Under the pieces are notes generated by a model. That model saw nothing but the letters and a program-made list of their open reading frames with translations. It was not told the origin of the DNA and did not search any database. From an uncultured Gemmatimonadota bacterium (lineage in GTDB: Bacteria; Gemmatimonadota; Gemmatimonadetes; Gemmatimonadales; Gemmatimonadaceae): a stretch of DNA of 32,832 nucleotides. The DNA is taken from NCBI GenBank assembly GCA_946480295.1, contig CAMLIT010000039.1, forward strand, positions 1-32,832, written 5' to 3'. Of this stretch, positions 1 to 8,214 are shown in pieces (the first letter of the stretch is position 1; each line of letters opens with the position of its first letter). Made by a program: the position numbers and the translations under genes.

Positions 1-512
1 CGGTGAAGGACCTCAACTCGGTGAAGGCCTACCGCCGCGAGATCATGGACGCGCTCCCGGTGCGCCCCGACTGGCACCGGTACATGATCGTCATCGCGGC
101 GGCGCAGGGGTTCACCGTCTCCGAGATCCCCGTTCCGCTCTATCCACGCCACGCCGGCCGCTCGAAGTTCGGCCTCTCGCGCATCCCGGTGGGCGTGCTC
201 GACATGCTCGCCGTCTGGTTCGAGCTGCGCTTCGGCCAGAAGCCGCTCCTCCTCTTCGGCATGCTCGGCGCCGCGCTGTTCGCCGTCGGGGCGCTCACCG
301 GCGTCGTCGCGCTGATCTTCATCCACGTCCTCGGCGTGCGCTGGCTGTGGACGCTCGTCCAGACCTGTCTCATCCTCGGCAGCGTCTTCTTCGCCACCGG
401 CCTGCTCGGCGAGCAGATCGCCGGGCAGCGCGCCGAAGCGCGCGAGCTGCGCCGCCGCATCGACGAGCTCCACGAGCTGCACGACCTGAAGGAATCGCGC
501 CTCGAGCGCTGA
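1..512 (+). CDS. GtrB-type family 2 glycosyltransferase, C-terminal part (5' end outside window)
   Basis: This is the last ~170 residues of a membrane-bound GT2 enzyme that moves a sugar from a nucleotide donor to a polyprenyl phosphate or similar lipid. The visible part begins after the catalytic DXD region. It holds the typical 'HAGRSKFGLSR' segment (the RxSKxG motif of this family), two hydrophobic spans at about residues 82-106 and 115-137 of the visible part, and a charged C-terminal helix rich in R/E (coiled-coil-like). The reading frame is open from the window edge and the stop is four bases before the next gene, so it is the upstream member of the glycan operon. Family assignment rests on motif recognition; the donor sugar cannot be told. 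Confidence 0.85.
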   Translation, partial: VKDLNSVKAYRREIMDALPVRPDWHRYMIVIAAAQGFTVSEIPVPLYPRHAGRSKFGLSRIPVGVLDMLAVWFELRFGQKPLLLFGMLGAALFAVGALTGVVALIFIHVLGVRWLWTLVQTCLILGSVFFATGLLGEQIAGQRAEARELRRRIDELHELHDLKESRLER

Positions 513-516
513 TCCG

Positions 517-1683
517 ATGAACGTCCTCTTCCTCACGCACTCGTTCCCGCGCTACGCCGGGGACGCGGCCGGATCGTTCCTCCTGCGCCTCGCTCGCGCC
601 CTCCGCGACGACGGGATCGGCGTGCACGTCGTCGCCCCCGCGGAGCCCGGCCTCGACGTGAGCGGCACGATGGACGGCATCCCCGTCTCCCGCTTCCACT
701 ACGCCCCGCGGCGCTACGAGACCCTCGCCTACGCCGGCAACATGGCGCAGCAGGTCCAGGCCTCGTGGAGCGCGCGCTTCGCCCTCGTCGGCTTCCTCGG
801 CGCGGAGTTCCGCTGCGCCTATCGAGAGCTCGGCACCACGCACGCGGATCTCGTGCACGCGCACTGGTGGTTCCCGAATGGCCTCGTCGGCTCGTGGATG
901 GCCGGCATCGCGCACAAGCCGCTCATCACGACGCTGCACGGCACCGACGTCCGCCTCGTGCGGAGGACCGCGTTCTCCCGCCCCCCCTTCCGGCGCGTGA
1001 TGCACCAGTCGGCCGCCGTGACCGCGGTGTCGCGCTGGCTCGCCGAGGAGGCGCGGCAGCTCGTCTCCGTGCCCAACCCGATCGTGGCGCCGATGCCCGT
1101 GGCCACCGACCTCTTCACCCCGGGCGGCGCGCGCGCCGCGGACCGGCTCCTCTTCGTCGGCCGTCTGAACGCGCAGAAGGGACCGGAGCTCGCCCTCCGC
1201 GCCCTCGCCTCGATGCGCCACCCGGTCTCGCTCGACGTCGTCGGCGACGGCGAGGATCGCGCCGCGCTCGAGGCGCTGGCATCCTCGCTCGGCGTCGCGG
1301 AGCGGGTACGGTGGCACGGCGCGCTCCCGCAGACCAGATTGGTGGAGCTCTACCGCTCCGCGACCGCGCTCGTCGTGCCCTCCGTCGAGGAGGGGCTCGG
1401 GCTCGTGGCCGTCGAGGCACAGCTCTGCGAGACGCCCGTGGTCGCGTTCGCGTCGGGTGGGCTGCCGGACGTCGTGCAGGACGGCGTCACCGGCGTGCTC
1501 GTGCCCCCCGGCGATGCGGGCGCGTTCGCGCGCGCGCTCGACGATCTCCTCGACCGGTCCGATCGTGGCGCCGCGCTGGGTGCGGCGGGGCGGCTCCACG
1601 CCCTGGCGACCTTCGCGCCCGAATCCGTCGCGCGGAAGTACGCCGGGATCTATCAGACCGCGATTGCCAGCTCGCCGAAATAG
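517..1683 (+). CDS. Family 4 (GT-B) glycosyltransferase
   Basis: A 388-residue retaining GT4 glycosyltransferase of normal family length. It starts with the N-terminal Rossmann strand 'MNVLFLTHSFPR' and a glycine-rich 'GDAAGSF' loop, has 'LVHAHWWFPNGLVG' and 'TTLHGTDVRLV' in the acceptor domain, then 'LLFVGRLNAQKG' opening the donor domain. The EX7E-type motif is 'EEGLGLVAVEA', followed by 'PVVAFASGGLPDVV' and 'GVLVPPGD'. It has no membrane segment, so it probably acts at the inner face of the cytoplasmic membrane. It starts five bases after the preceding gene and its end overlaps the likely start of the next one. Probable role: adding a sugar to a lipid-linked glycan built by this cluster. 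Confidence 0.92.
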   Translation: MNVLFLTHSFPRYAGDAAGSFLLRLARALRDDGIGVHVVAPAEPGLDVSGTMDGIPVSRFHYAPRRYETLAYAGNMAQQVQASWSARFALVGFLGAEFRCAYRELGTTHADLVHAHWWFPNGLVGSWMAGIAHKPLITTLHGTDVRLVRRTAFSRPPFRRVMHQSAAVTAVSRWLAEEARQLVSVPNPIVAPMPVATDLFTPGGARAADRLLFVGRLNAQKGPELALRALASMRHPVSLDVVGDGEDRAALEALASSLGVAERVRWHGALPQTRLVELYRSATALVVPSVEEGLGLVAVEAQLCETPVVAFASGGLPDVVQDGVTGVLVPPGDAGAFARALDDLLDRSDRGAALGAAGRLHALATFAPESVARKYAGIYQTAIASSPK

Positions 1684-2614
1684 GATCTTCATCGCCGCGC
1701 AGCTCCTGCTGGCGGCGCTCGTCTTCTGGTTCGTCGGCCGCGTCCTCGTACGCCAGTGGCGCGACTACGCGGGCCACCCGCTCCCCACCACGCCGCACTG
1801 GGGGCTCATCCTCCTCTCCGGCGCCGTCTACCTCGCCACCTACGCCGTGCTCGTGCAGACCTGGCGCGCGATGCTCGGTGCCTGGAACGCGCGGCTCGGC
1901 TTCTGGGAAGCCGCCGGCGTGTGGTGCGTCTCGAGCCTTGGCCGCTACGTCCCGGGCAAGGTCTGGCAGATCGGCGCCATGGGCATCATGGCCGAGCAGC
2001 GCGGCGTGCCCGCCGTCGCCGCGGCGGGGACGGCCATCCTCAACACCGTCGTCAACATCGCCGTCGGCATCGCCGTAGCCATGGTGACCGGATGGACGAT
2101 GCTGCAGGCCGTCTCGCAGGGCAGGGCGCTCGCCGGGATCATCCTCGTCGCCATCATCGCCGCCGGGCTGGTGCTCCTGCCGGTGCTGCTGCCGCCCTTC
2201 CTGCGCGTCGTCGAGCGCCTGCTCGGGCGCTCGCTCGCCGTGGATCGGCTGCCGCCGCGCGCCATCGGTTACGCGGTCGTCGGCAACATCGTCGCCTGGC
2301 TGCTCTACGGCATCGCCTTCGAGGTGCTCGTCGCCGCCGTCGTCGGCCGGGCGCCGGGCACGACGGCGCAGTACACCGCGCTCTACGCGTCGTCGTACGT
2401 GCTCGGCTATCTTTTCTTCGTCATGCCCGGGGGGATCGGCATCCGCGACGGCGCACTGGCCACGGGCCTCACGGCGATGCACGTCGCGACCCCTCCCGAG
2501 GCAGCGGCGATCGTCGTCACCTCCCGCATCTGGCTCACCGTGCTGGAAATCGTACCAGGACTCCTCTTCCTGGCGTGGGGCAGCTCGCGCCGCCGACTCC
2601 GGAATCCGGGATAG
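1664..2614 (+). CDS. YbhN/UPF0104-type integral membrane protein (flippase-like domain)
   Basis: A hydrophobic protein of about 316 residues of the lysylphosphatidylglycerol-synthase TM-region/YbhN family, often found in glycan clusters and suspected in lipid or glycolipid handling. Family signs are 'SSLGRYVPGKVWQ' (near 'GKFxPGG/GKxW'), about eight hydrophobic spans, and the late 'VLGYLFFVMPGGIGIRDG' motif. The frame is open far upstream but overlaps the GT4 gene there. I place the start at the TTG at 1664 because it directly precedes 'PARRNRIFIAAQLLL', a basic N-end and first membrane span. That gives a 20-base overlap with the GT4 gene. The start is uncertain; the identity is fairly secure. 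Confidence 0.82.
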   Translation: MPARRNRIFIAAQLLLAALVFWFVGRVLVRQWRDYAGHPLPTTPHWGLILLSGAVYLATYAVLVQTWRAMLGAWNARLGFWEAAGVWCVSSLGRYVPGKVWQIGAMGIMAEQRGVPAVAAAGTAILNTVVNIAVGIAVAMVTGWTMLQAVSQGRALAGIILVAIIAAGLVLLPVLLPPFLRVVERLLGRSLAVDRLPPRAIGYAVVGNIVAWLLYGIAFEVLVAAVVGRAPGTTAQYTALYASSYVLGYLFFVMPGGIGIRDGALATGLTAMHVATPPEAAAIVVTSRIWLTVLEIVPGLLFLAWGSSRRRLRNPG

Positions 2615-2620
2615 CGAACC

Positions 2621-5188
2621 TTGGCAACATCCCCCCGCCCGCACAGCAGACGCAGTGAGATCGCCGCGGCGCCCGTGCTCGCCGGGCTGCCGACGCCGCG
2701 CTTCGGCGCCGCGTGGGCCGCGCTCGTGTACGCGCTCGCCACGCTCGCCCTCGCCTTTCCCGCCCTCGCCGGCGAGTTCCTGATCAATCCGCGCAGCGAC
2801 CAGTACATCGCCGGCTACGCCTTCCGCGAGTTCGCCGCCGCGCACCTGCGCAGCGGCCTCGGGTTCCCGCAGTGGAATCCGTACCTCTTCGGCGGCATGC
2901 CGTACGTCGCCGCGATGCACGGGGACATCTTCTATCCCACGTTCCTGCTGCGGATGATCATGCCCACGGACATGGCGATGACGTGGGAGTTCATCATCCA
3001 TCTCTTCCTCGCGGGCTGCTTCACCTACGGCTTCCTGCGCGCGTGGGGGATGGGCTTCTTCCCGTCGCTCGTCGGCGGGCTCGCCTACCTGTTGAGCGGC
3101 TGGATCGCGTCGTACGCCTCGCCCGGGCACGACGGCAAGCTGTTCGTCAGCACGCTCTTCCCGCTCGCGCTCTGGCTCCTCGTGCGCGGGATCCGCGACG
3201 GCCGCGCCTGGGCGTGGGGCGCCCTGGCGATCGTCTTCGGCCTCGCCGTGCTCGCGCCGCACCCGCAGCTCCTCCAGTACATGCTCCTCGGCTGCGGCGC
3301 GTTCTCGCTCTATCTCGCCTTCGGCGACGCCGACACGGGGCGCAAGCTGCCGCGCGACGTGGCGATCCGCCGGCTCGGCCTCGCCCTCGCGGCGGTGATC
3401 GTCGGCGCGCTGATCGGGGCCGTCCAGTTCCTCCCCGTGCGCGAGTACGTCGCCTACTCCCCGCGCGCGGGCGGTCGCGGCTACGAGTTCGCGACCTCGT
3501 ACTCGTTCCCGCTCGAGGAGCTGCTCAACACGTACCTGCCGCAGTTCTCGGGGATCCTCGACCGCTACTGGGGGCGGAACGGGATCCACCTGCATAGCGA
3601 GTATCTCGGGGCGGTGGTGCTGCTCCTCGCCGGCGCCGGCTTCGGGCGGACGACGCGCCGCGGCTTCCGGTGGTTCTGGCTCGGCACCTTCATCGTGACG
3701 CTCGTCTGGGCGCTCGGCGGATCGACGCCGTTCTATCACCTGATCTACGCCATCGTCCCGGGCACGAAGTTCTTCCGCGCGCCGAGCACGATCTTCTTCA
3801 TCTCGACCTTCGCGGTCGCGGTGTTCGCGGCGCTCGGGACGGAGCGGCTCCTCGCCGGCTGGGTGACGCCACGCTACGCCATCGGCTGGGTGATCGCCGG
3901 CGCGGTCATCGCCCTCCTCGCCTCGATTGGCGCGCTCACCAACATGGGCGAGGTGATCGCCGCCGGGGTCCAACCGGGCAGGGAGGAGCTCGTCGCGGCG
4001 AACAACGGGGCGCTCATCGCCGGTGCCTGGCGATCCTTCCTCTTCGTCCTGCTCGCCGCCGGCATCGTCGTCGCCCTCGCGCGCGGGCGGCTCAAGCCAG
4101 GAGCGGCCGCGTGGGCGCTCGTCGTCCTCGCCGCGGTCGATCTGTGGAGCATCGAGCGGATGTACTGGCAGTTCTCGCCGCCGGCGTCGGTGCTCTTCGC
4201 CTCCGACTCGGCGAGCCGGTATCTTCGGCACGCGGAGCCGGGACGCGTCATCACCAGCCCGCTGTCCGAGGAGGGGCTGGCCTTCCACGACCCGTTCATG
4301 TTCGGCGACGGCCTGATGGTCGAACGTGTGCGGCTCCTGCTCGGCTACCACGGCAACGAGATGGGCCGGTACCAGAAGCTCTTCGGGAAGGTGCCGGACG
4401 TCAGCGACTACAACATGGGCCTCATCTTCAACCCGCAGGCGTGGGCCCACGAGAACGTCCGGTACCTGTACACCAACGCCGACGTGGCGACGGTGAACGG
4501 CCTGTTCGCGCGCGCGGGGATCCAGCCGGCGCGGCTGATCGTCGGACCGGTGAAGAACGCCGCGGGGAGCACCATCTACCTGTACCGGGTGGCGGGGGAC
4601 AACCCGCCGGCCTGGCTCGCACCCGTGATGGTGCAGGCGCCGGATGACCAGGCGCTCGCCACGGTGATGGACCCGCGCTTCGACCAGACGCGCGTCGCCA
4701 TCGTGGACACCGGCGCCACGAACGTGAAGACGCAGCAGATCAAGGCGCTCCCGGCACCCGTGGCCGCGCATGCGACCGTGACGCGCTACGAGCCGGAGCA
4801 CATCTCCGTGCAGCTCGACGCGGCGCCGCCGGAAGGCACGGCCCTCGTCGTGTCCGAGAACTACTACCCCGGCTGGACGGCGACCGTGAACGGCCGTCCC
4901 GCGCCGGTGACGCGGACCGACTACAACCTCATCGGCGTCCAGCTTCCGGCGGGCGCGACCCGCGTCGAGCTGACCTTCGCCGACCCTGCGTACGGCACGG
5001 GGAAGACCGTCACCCTCCTCGCGCTGGCGCTCGCGCTTCTCGGGCTCGTCGCGGGAATCGTCATCGGCCGCCGCCGCCCGGGGGACGGCGCGACCGTGAC
5101 GCCGCTTCCGGGTACGCGCGGCGAGCCGCGCGCGGGCACGACGACGGCGCCGGGAACCGGGGCGGGGGCAGGAGCACGGCATGGCTGA
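2621..5188 (+). CDS. YfhO-type large membrane protein
   Basis: 855 residues, TTG start seven bases after the previous stop. It resembles the YfhO family: a GT-C-like multi-span enzyme or accessory protein linked to glycosylation of lipoteichoic acid or other envelope polymers. Visible are a first span near residue 35-50, the extracytoplasmic loop 'RSDQYIAGYAFREFAAAHL' with 'FPQWNPYLFGGMPYVA' (the conserved 'PxWNPYxFxGxP' feature), about a dozen hydrophobic spans to roughly residue 500, then a soluble domain. Near the end is 'VVSENYYPGWTATVNG', typical of the YfhO C-terminal beta domain, followed by a last span and a basic tail. It overlaps the next gene by eight bases, indicating translational coupling. 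Confidence 0.88.
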   Translation: MATSPRPHSRRSEIAAAPVLAGLPTPRFGAAWAALVYALATLALAFPALAGEFLINPRSDQYIAGYAFREFAAAHLRSGLGFPQWNPYLFGGMPYVAAMHGDIFYPTFLLRMIMPTDMAMTWEFIIHLFLAGCFTYGFLRAWGMGFFPSLVGGLAYLLSGWIASYASPGHDGKLFVSTLFPLALWLLVRGIRDGRAWAWGALAIVFGLAVLAPHPQLLQYMLLGCGAFSLYLAFGDADTGRKLPRDVAIRRLGLALAAVIVGALIGAVQFLPVREYVAYSPRAGGRGYEFATSYSFPLEELLNTYLPQFSGILDRYWGRNGIHLHSEYLGAVVLLLAGAGFGRTTRRGFRWFWLGTFIVTLVWALGGSTPFYHLIYAIVPGTKFFRAPSTIFFISTFAVAVFAALGTERLLAGWVTPRYAIGWVIAGAVIALLASIGALTNMGEVIAAGVQPGREELVAANNGALIAGAWRSFLFVLLAAGIVVALARGRLKPGAAAWALVVLAAVDLWSIERMYWQFSPPASVLFASDSASRYLRHAEPGRVITSPLSEEGLAFHDPFMFGDGLMVERVRLLLGYHGNEMGRYQKLFGKVPDVSDYNMGLIFNPQAWAHENVRYLYTNADVATVNGLFARAGIQPARLIVGPVKNAAGSTIYLYRVAGDNPPAWLAPVMVQAPDDQALATVMDPRFDQTRVAIVDTGATNVKTQQIKALPAPVAAHATVTRYEPEHISVQLDAAPPEGTALVVSENYYPGWTATVNGRPAPVTRTDYNLIGVQLPAGATRVELTFADPAYGTGKTVTLLALALALLGLVAGIVIGRRRPGDGATVTPLPGTRGEPRAGTTTAPGTGAGAGARHG

Positions 5189-5906
5189 TCTCGCCCTCGT
5201 CATCGTTCCGACCTACAACGAGCGCGAGAACATCGTCCGGCTCATCGACACCGTCCTGGTCCAGGATCCCAGACTCGAGATCCTGGTCGTGGACGACGGC
5301 TCGCCCGACGGCACGGCGGACCTCGTCGAGGACGAGATGACGCGCAACCCGCGGCTGCACATCCTGAAGCGGCCGCGGAAGATGGGGCTGGGGACCGCGT
5401 ACATCGCCGGCTTCCGCTGGGCGCTCGAGCGGCCGCAGTACGCGTACGTCTTCGAGATGGACGCCGACTTCTCGCACGACCCGGCGCACCTGCCGCAGTT
5501 CCTTCGCGCGATCGAGGAGGCGGACCTCGTGCTCGGCTCCCGGTACCGGGAGGGGAAGGTCACCGTCGTGAACTGGCCGATCAAACGGCTGCTGCTCAGC
5601 TACTTCGCCAACGTGTACGCGCGGCTGGTGACCGGTCTGCCGGTGTGGGACGCGACCGGCGGGTTCAAGTGCTTCCGTCGGGAAGTACTCGAAGCGATCG
5701 ATCTATCGCTCGTCGGGTCAAACGGTTACGCGTTTCAGATCGAGATGAGCTTCAGGGCCTGGAAGCGCCGGTTCCGGATCGTCGAGATCCCGATCGTGTT
5801 CACGGACCGGACCGAGGGGCAGAGCAAGATGTCGAAGGCGATCGTGCGCGAAGCGATCTGGATGGTGTGGCGCCTGCGGTTCCAGGCGATGCGGGGGAAG
5901 ATCTGA
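5181..5906 (+). CDS. Polyprenol-phosphate mannosyltransferase-like GT2 enzyme (DPM1 type)
   Basis: 241 residues, a soluble DPM1-like GT2 that would transfer mannose (or another hexose) from GDP/UDP-sugar to polyprenyl phosphate. It has 'VIVPTYNERENI' at the start, 'VVDDGSPDGT' (Asp38-Asp39), 'GLGTAYIAGFRWA', the metal-binding 'DADFSHDP' (Asp94, Asp96), 'LVLGSRYREG', 'ATGGFKCFRREVL' and 'RTEGQSKMSK' (the RxxGxSKM motif). It lacks the C-terminal membrane spans seen in the first gene of the window. As last gene of the cluster it likely supplies the lipid-linked sugar used by the YfhO/GT-C-like protein upstream. ATG start overlaps the preceding gene's end. Confidence 0.93.
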   Translation: MADLALVIVPTYNERENIVRLIDTVLVQDPRLEILVVDDGSPDGTADLVEDEMTRNPRLHILKRPRKMGLGTAYIAGFRWALERPQYAYVFEMDADFSHDPAHLPQFLRAIEEADLVLGSRYREGKVTVVNWPIKRLLLSYFANVYARLVTGLPVWDATGGFKCFRREVLEAIDLSLVGSNGYAFQIEMSFRAWKRRFRIVEIPIVFTDRTEGQSKMSKAIVREAIWMVWRLRFQAMRGKI

Positions 5907-6034
5907 AGGGCTGGCGAGGCACGGTCACGGAATTGGCGCCGGCCGTCGAAATGTCTGAGCAGCCCGCTTCATAACTCGTAAACCAGATTATTCTCTTCTC
6001 CGAAGAGACAGGGGTGCGGTTCGGAGCGCTGGCG

Positions 6035-6061
6035 CCCTCGCCCCTCGCCCCTCGCCCCTCG
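6035..6061 (+). repeat. Heptanucleotide tandem repeat in the dapF leader
   Basis: Three exact copies of CCCCTCG preceded by a six-base partial copy, ending four bases before the dapF ATG. The repeat occupies the place where a Shine-Dalgarno sequence would be, and none is visible there. Copy-number change would alter spacing in the leader. Confidence 0.8.
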
Positions 6062-6065
6062 AACG

Positions 6066-6887
6066 ATGATTCCCAGCGGCCGCACCTTCTACAAGATGAG
6101 CGGATCGGGCAACGACTTCGTCATGGTCGATGCCCGGCACGAGGCTCCCGGCCGGCTCGCCGAGCCCGGGGTGGTCCAGGCGCTATGCGCCCGCGGGACC
6201 GGGGTGGGGGCCGACGGGGTGGTCTTTCTCGAGCTGTCGCCGGCGGCGACGCTCCGCATGACCTACCTCAACAGCGACGGGTCGCGCGCGTCCATGTGCG
6301 GCAACGCCGCGCTCTGCTCGACACGGCTCGCGGTCGAGCTGGGGGCCGCGCCGGCCAGCGGCTTCACCCTCGAGACCGACTCCGGCGTCCTGCCCGTGCG
6401 CATGAAGGCGGGGACGCCGGAAGTGGACCTGGCGCCGGTGTCGGAGGTCCGGGAGGCGTTCCCGGGCGACCCGCAGTCCGGCGAGCACCGGATGGGGTTC
6501 GCGCTGGCTGGCGTGCCGCACCTCGTCATCCAGTGCGACGACGTCGAGACGGTGGACGTGGTCGGCCGAGGGCGGCCGCTGCGATACCGGGACGACCTGC
6601 CGGAGGGGGCGAACGTCAACTTCGTCTCGCGCGACCCGGACGGCGACGGCTGGCGGATCAGGACGTACGAGCGGGGCGTCGAGGGCGAGACGCTGGCGTG
6701 CGGCACCGGGGCGGTCTCGACGGCCATCCTCCTGGCGGCCTGGGGCGAGGCGCGGGATCGCGTCGCGCTCCGGACGCGCTCCGGACGGGTGCTCGGAGTC
6801 GAGCTCGCCAGGCAGGGGCAGCGCTGGCACCCGACGCTCTCCGGCGAGGCGCGGGTGGTGTTCGCCGGGACGTTCTCGGAGATCTGA
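6066..6887 (+). CDS. dapF: Diaminopimelate epimerase
   Basis: 273 residues. It converts LL- to meso-diaminopimelate in the cytoplasm, the branch point for lysine and peptidoglycan. The two catalytic cysteines are present in their motifs: 'MCGNA' (Cys78) and 'ACGTGA' (Cys212). Other family features are 'KMSGSGNDFVMVD' at the N-end, 'GVGADGVVFL', 'MTYLNSDGS', 'GVPHLV', 'GANVNFV' and 'IRTYERGVEGET'. Length is normal. The ATG at 6066 puts ten residues before the conserved 'KM', as usual; the later Met would remove the family N-strand. No Shine-Dalgarno is visible because a heptamer repeat fills the leader. It is 159 bases after the glycan cluster, so probably transcribed separately. Confidence 0.96.
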   Translation: MIPSGRTFYKMSGSGNDFVMVDARHEAPGRLAEPGVVQALCARGTGVGADGVVFLELSPAATLRMTYLNSDGSRASMCGNAALCSTRLAVELGAAPASGFTLETDSGVLPVRMKAGTPEVDLAPVSEVREAFPGDPQSGEHRMGFALAGVPHLVIQCDDVETVDVVGRGRPLRYRDDLPEGANVNFVSRDPDGDGWRIRTYERGVEGETLACGTGAVSTAILLAAWGEARDRVALRTRSGRVLGVELARQGQRWHPTLSGEARVVFAGTFSEI

Positions 6888-7108
6888 GCGGCGAGCGACG
6901 GGACCGGCCGCCCAGCGGACCGGGTCGCCATGTGAGGATCGAGAGCCGCCGCCGGCCGTCAACCGATCGGATCGGCCAAGGTTCAGGAGGATCCGACGCA
7001 TGCAACGAATGGTGCATCAGGGCGACGCCGAGCTGTACGGAGGCTGGCCTGGAGCTGCGTCGCTGACGGCGGGGAGGGCCGCGGATGGGGCCGGATTTCC
7101 GGCGATCG

Positions 7109-7200
7109 CGTGGATAACCCGGGGAGGCGGAAACCGTGGAGAACTCAGGTTCTCCACAGTTTTCCACCAGAGTAGAGTTACATAATACATCTTATACGTA
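7109..7200. promoter_or_regulatory. DnaA-box-like cluster with hairpin and AT-rich tract
   Basis: Four 9-mers close to the DnaA box TTATCCACA lie within 60 bases: TTATCCACG (- strand, 7109-7117), TTCTCCACG (- strand, 7135-7143), TTCTCCACA (+, 7150-7158) and TTTTCCACC (+, 7160-7168). The middle two form a perfect 9-bp inverted repeat (GTGGAGAAC/GTTCTCCAC, 7136-7144 and 7149-7157, loop TCAG). Right after is the most AT-rich stretch of this region (about 7171-7205), as at a DNA-unwinding element. The other reading is a terminator for + strand transcripts, since the hairpin is followed by AGTTTT. Function is inference; the motifs are seen directly. Confidence 0.4.
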
Positions 7201-7371
7201 CTTTCTGCGGCTCTTCAGCCCGGCATTCCCGGGCTTCCTCCGGCCCAATTCCCGACGGCCTGAGTGCCCTCACGACCGCGACCTGAGCGGGACCGGCCGA
7301 AGCGATCGGCCAGCTGCGTGGCCCAGCCGCTATGGGTCAAGCGGTCCCAGGCAGCCCGGTCGGCGCCAACG

Positions 7372-7400
7372 AAAAAGCCGAGCGCTTCCGCGCCCGGCTT
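7372..7400 (-). terminator. Rho-independent terminator of the TPR gene
   Basis: Read on the - strand, AGCCGGGCGC and GCGCTCGGCT pair around a GGAA loop (one mismatch-type pair) and are followed by a T run (five T in the plus-strand complement). It lies about 40 bases after the stop of the - strand TPR gene. Confidence 0.8.
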
Positions 7401-7437
7401 CGTGTCCACCAGCTCCGGCGACTTGCTCGCGGGAGCC

Positions 7438-8091
7438 TCAGCTCGCCGGCTTCGCCTCGAGCTCTCCGAGCCGCACCCGGGCTTCCGTCGAGACCGCCTG
7501 GACCGAGTCGTCCTTCGCCAGCTCCGACCAGATCTTCCGCGCCTCGTCCTTCTTCCCGGCCTCCGTGTACGTCCGCGCCGCCTTGGCCAGCTGGTTGGCC
7601 TTGGTGTCCTGGAGGCTCGTCGCGTCCGCCGCCTTCTGGTAGTAGCTCGCGGCGTCGTCCAGCTTCCGCATCTGCGAGTACCCGTCGCCGATCAGGCTGT
7701 ACAGCTCCGTCCGGACGTCGCTCCCGTGCTCCGAAACGGCCTTCCGGAGGACGTCGATCCCCTGCTGATACTTCGCCTGGTCGTAGTCCATCTGGGCCAG
7801 CAGCATCGCCGCCTCGGCGCCGGCGGGCGTGTTCCCGTAGCTCTTGATGATCTTGTCCAGGTCGCTCGTCGCCAGCGCCGCGTTCCCCGCCGCCACCGAC
7901 TGCTTGGCCGTCAGCAGCATCTGGTCGGCCCGCGCGATCTTGATCTGCTCGGAGCGCGCGTAGAACCAGTACGCCAGCGCGGCCACGACGATCACCACCG
8001 CGCCGCCCACGAGGTAGCGGTAGTTGATCTGTGCCCAGTCGATGATGGTCTGGGTGCGGTCGACGGAAGAATCGGCTCTGGTGGTGGCCAT
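7438..8091 (-). CDS. YfgM-like membrane-anchored tetratricopeptide-repeat protein
   Basis: 217 residues. The N-end is short and polar, followed by one membrane span at about residues 27-44 ('YLVGGAVVIVVAALAYWFYA'), then helical TPR-like repeats to the end ('AAMLLAQMDYDQAKYQQGIDVL', 'LIGDGYSQMRKLDDAASYYQKA'). This matches the TPR_21/YfgM class, in which the TPR part faces the periplasm and associates with the Sec translocon and periplasmic chaperones. That role is family knowledge, not visible here. It is 48 bases downstream of tRNA-Arg on the same strand and may be co-transcribed with it. A clear terminator follows. Confidence 0.8.
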   Translation of the reverse strand: MATTRADSSVDRTQTIIDWAQINYRYLVGGAVVIVVAALAYWFYARSEQIKIARADQMLLTAKQSVAAGNAALATSDLDKIIKSYGNTPAGAEAAMLLAQMDYDQAKYQQGIDVLRKAVSEHGSDVRTELYSLIGDGYSQMRKLDDAASYYQKAADATSLQDTKANQLAKAARTYTEAGKKDEARKIWSELAKDDSVQAVSTEARVRLGELEAKPAS

Positions 8092-8139
8092 GGGTTCTGC
8101 GGGATTCGGTGAAGGACGTGGTGGACTGGTGGGTGAAGG

Positions 8140-8213
8140 TGCCCCTGGGGTGACTCGAACACCCGGCCAACGGTTTAGGAAACCGCTGCTCTATCCACCT
8201 GAGCTACAGGGGC
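8140..8213 (-). tRNA. tRNA-Arg (anticodon CCT)
   Basis: 74 bases on the - strand fold as a full cloverleaf: acceptor GCCCCTG/CAGGGGC, D-arm GCTC...GAGC, anticodon stem GCGGT/ACCGT with loop TTCCTAA (anticodon CCT, codon AGG), T-arm GGGTG TTCGAGT CACCC, discriminator A. CCA is not fully encoded (ACC then T). The 5' half of this gene recurs at 31301-31343, so this is the attachment site of the island. Confidence 0.96.
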
Positions 8214-8214
8214 A
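8172..8214. repeat. attL: tRNA-derived direct repeat, left copy
   Basis: 43 bases inside the intact tRNA-Arg gene, covering anticodon arm, D-arm and 5' acceptor strand. It matches 31301-31343 at 42 of 43 positions by hand count; the one difference is T8192 versus C31321 in the D-loop region. Confidence 0.9.

Larger units (their letters stand above)
6888..7437. other. Intergenic region between dapF and the convergent TPR gene
   Basis: 550 bases with no convincing gene; the short frames here have no family signature. The stretch holds two features listed separately: a cluster of DnaA-box-like 9-mers with a perfect hairpin and an AT-rich tract, and a terminator for the - strand gene. Confidence 0.7.

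Noticed and set aside
1487..5203. 1238-residue open frame on the - strand across the glycan operon
   Set aside because: Low-complexity Arg/Glu/Asp/Gly sequence antisense to three clear genes; an artefact of high third-position GC.
5992..6008. 7-bp hairpin TCTCTTC/GAAGAGA upstream of dapF as a terminator of the glycan operon
   Set aside because: Short AT/GC-mixed stem with no T run; could be chance.
7000..7185. 61-residue frame after dapF
   Set aside because: No ribosome site or motif and it runs through the DnaA-box-like cluster and hairpin.
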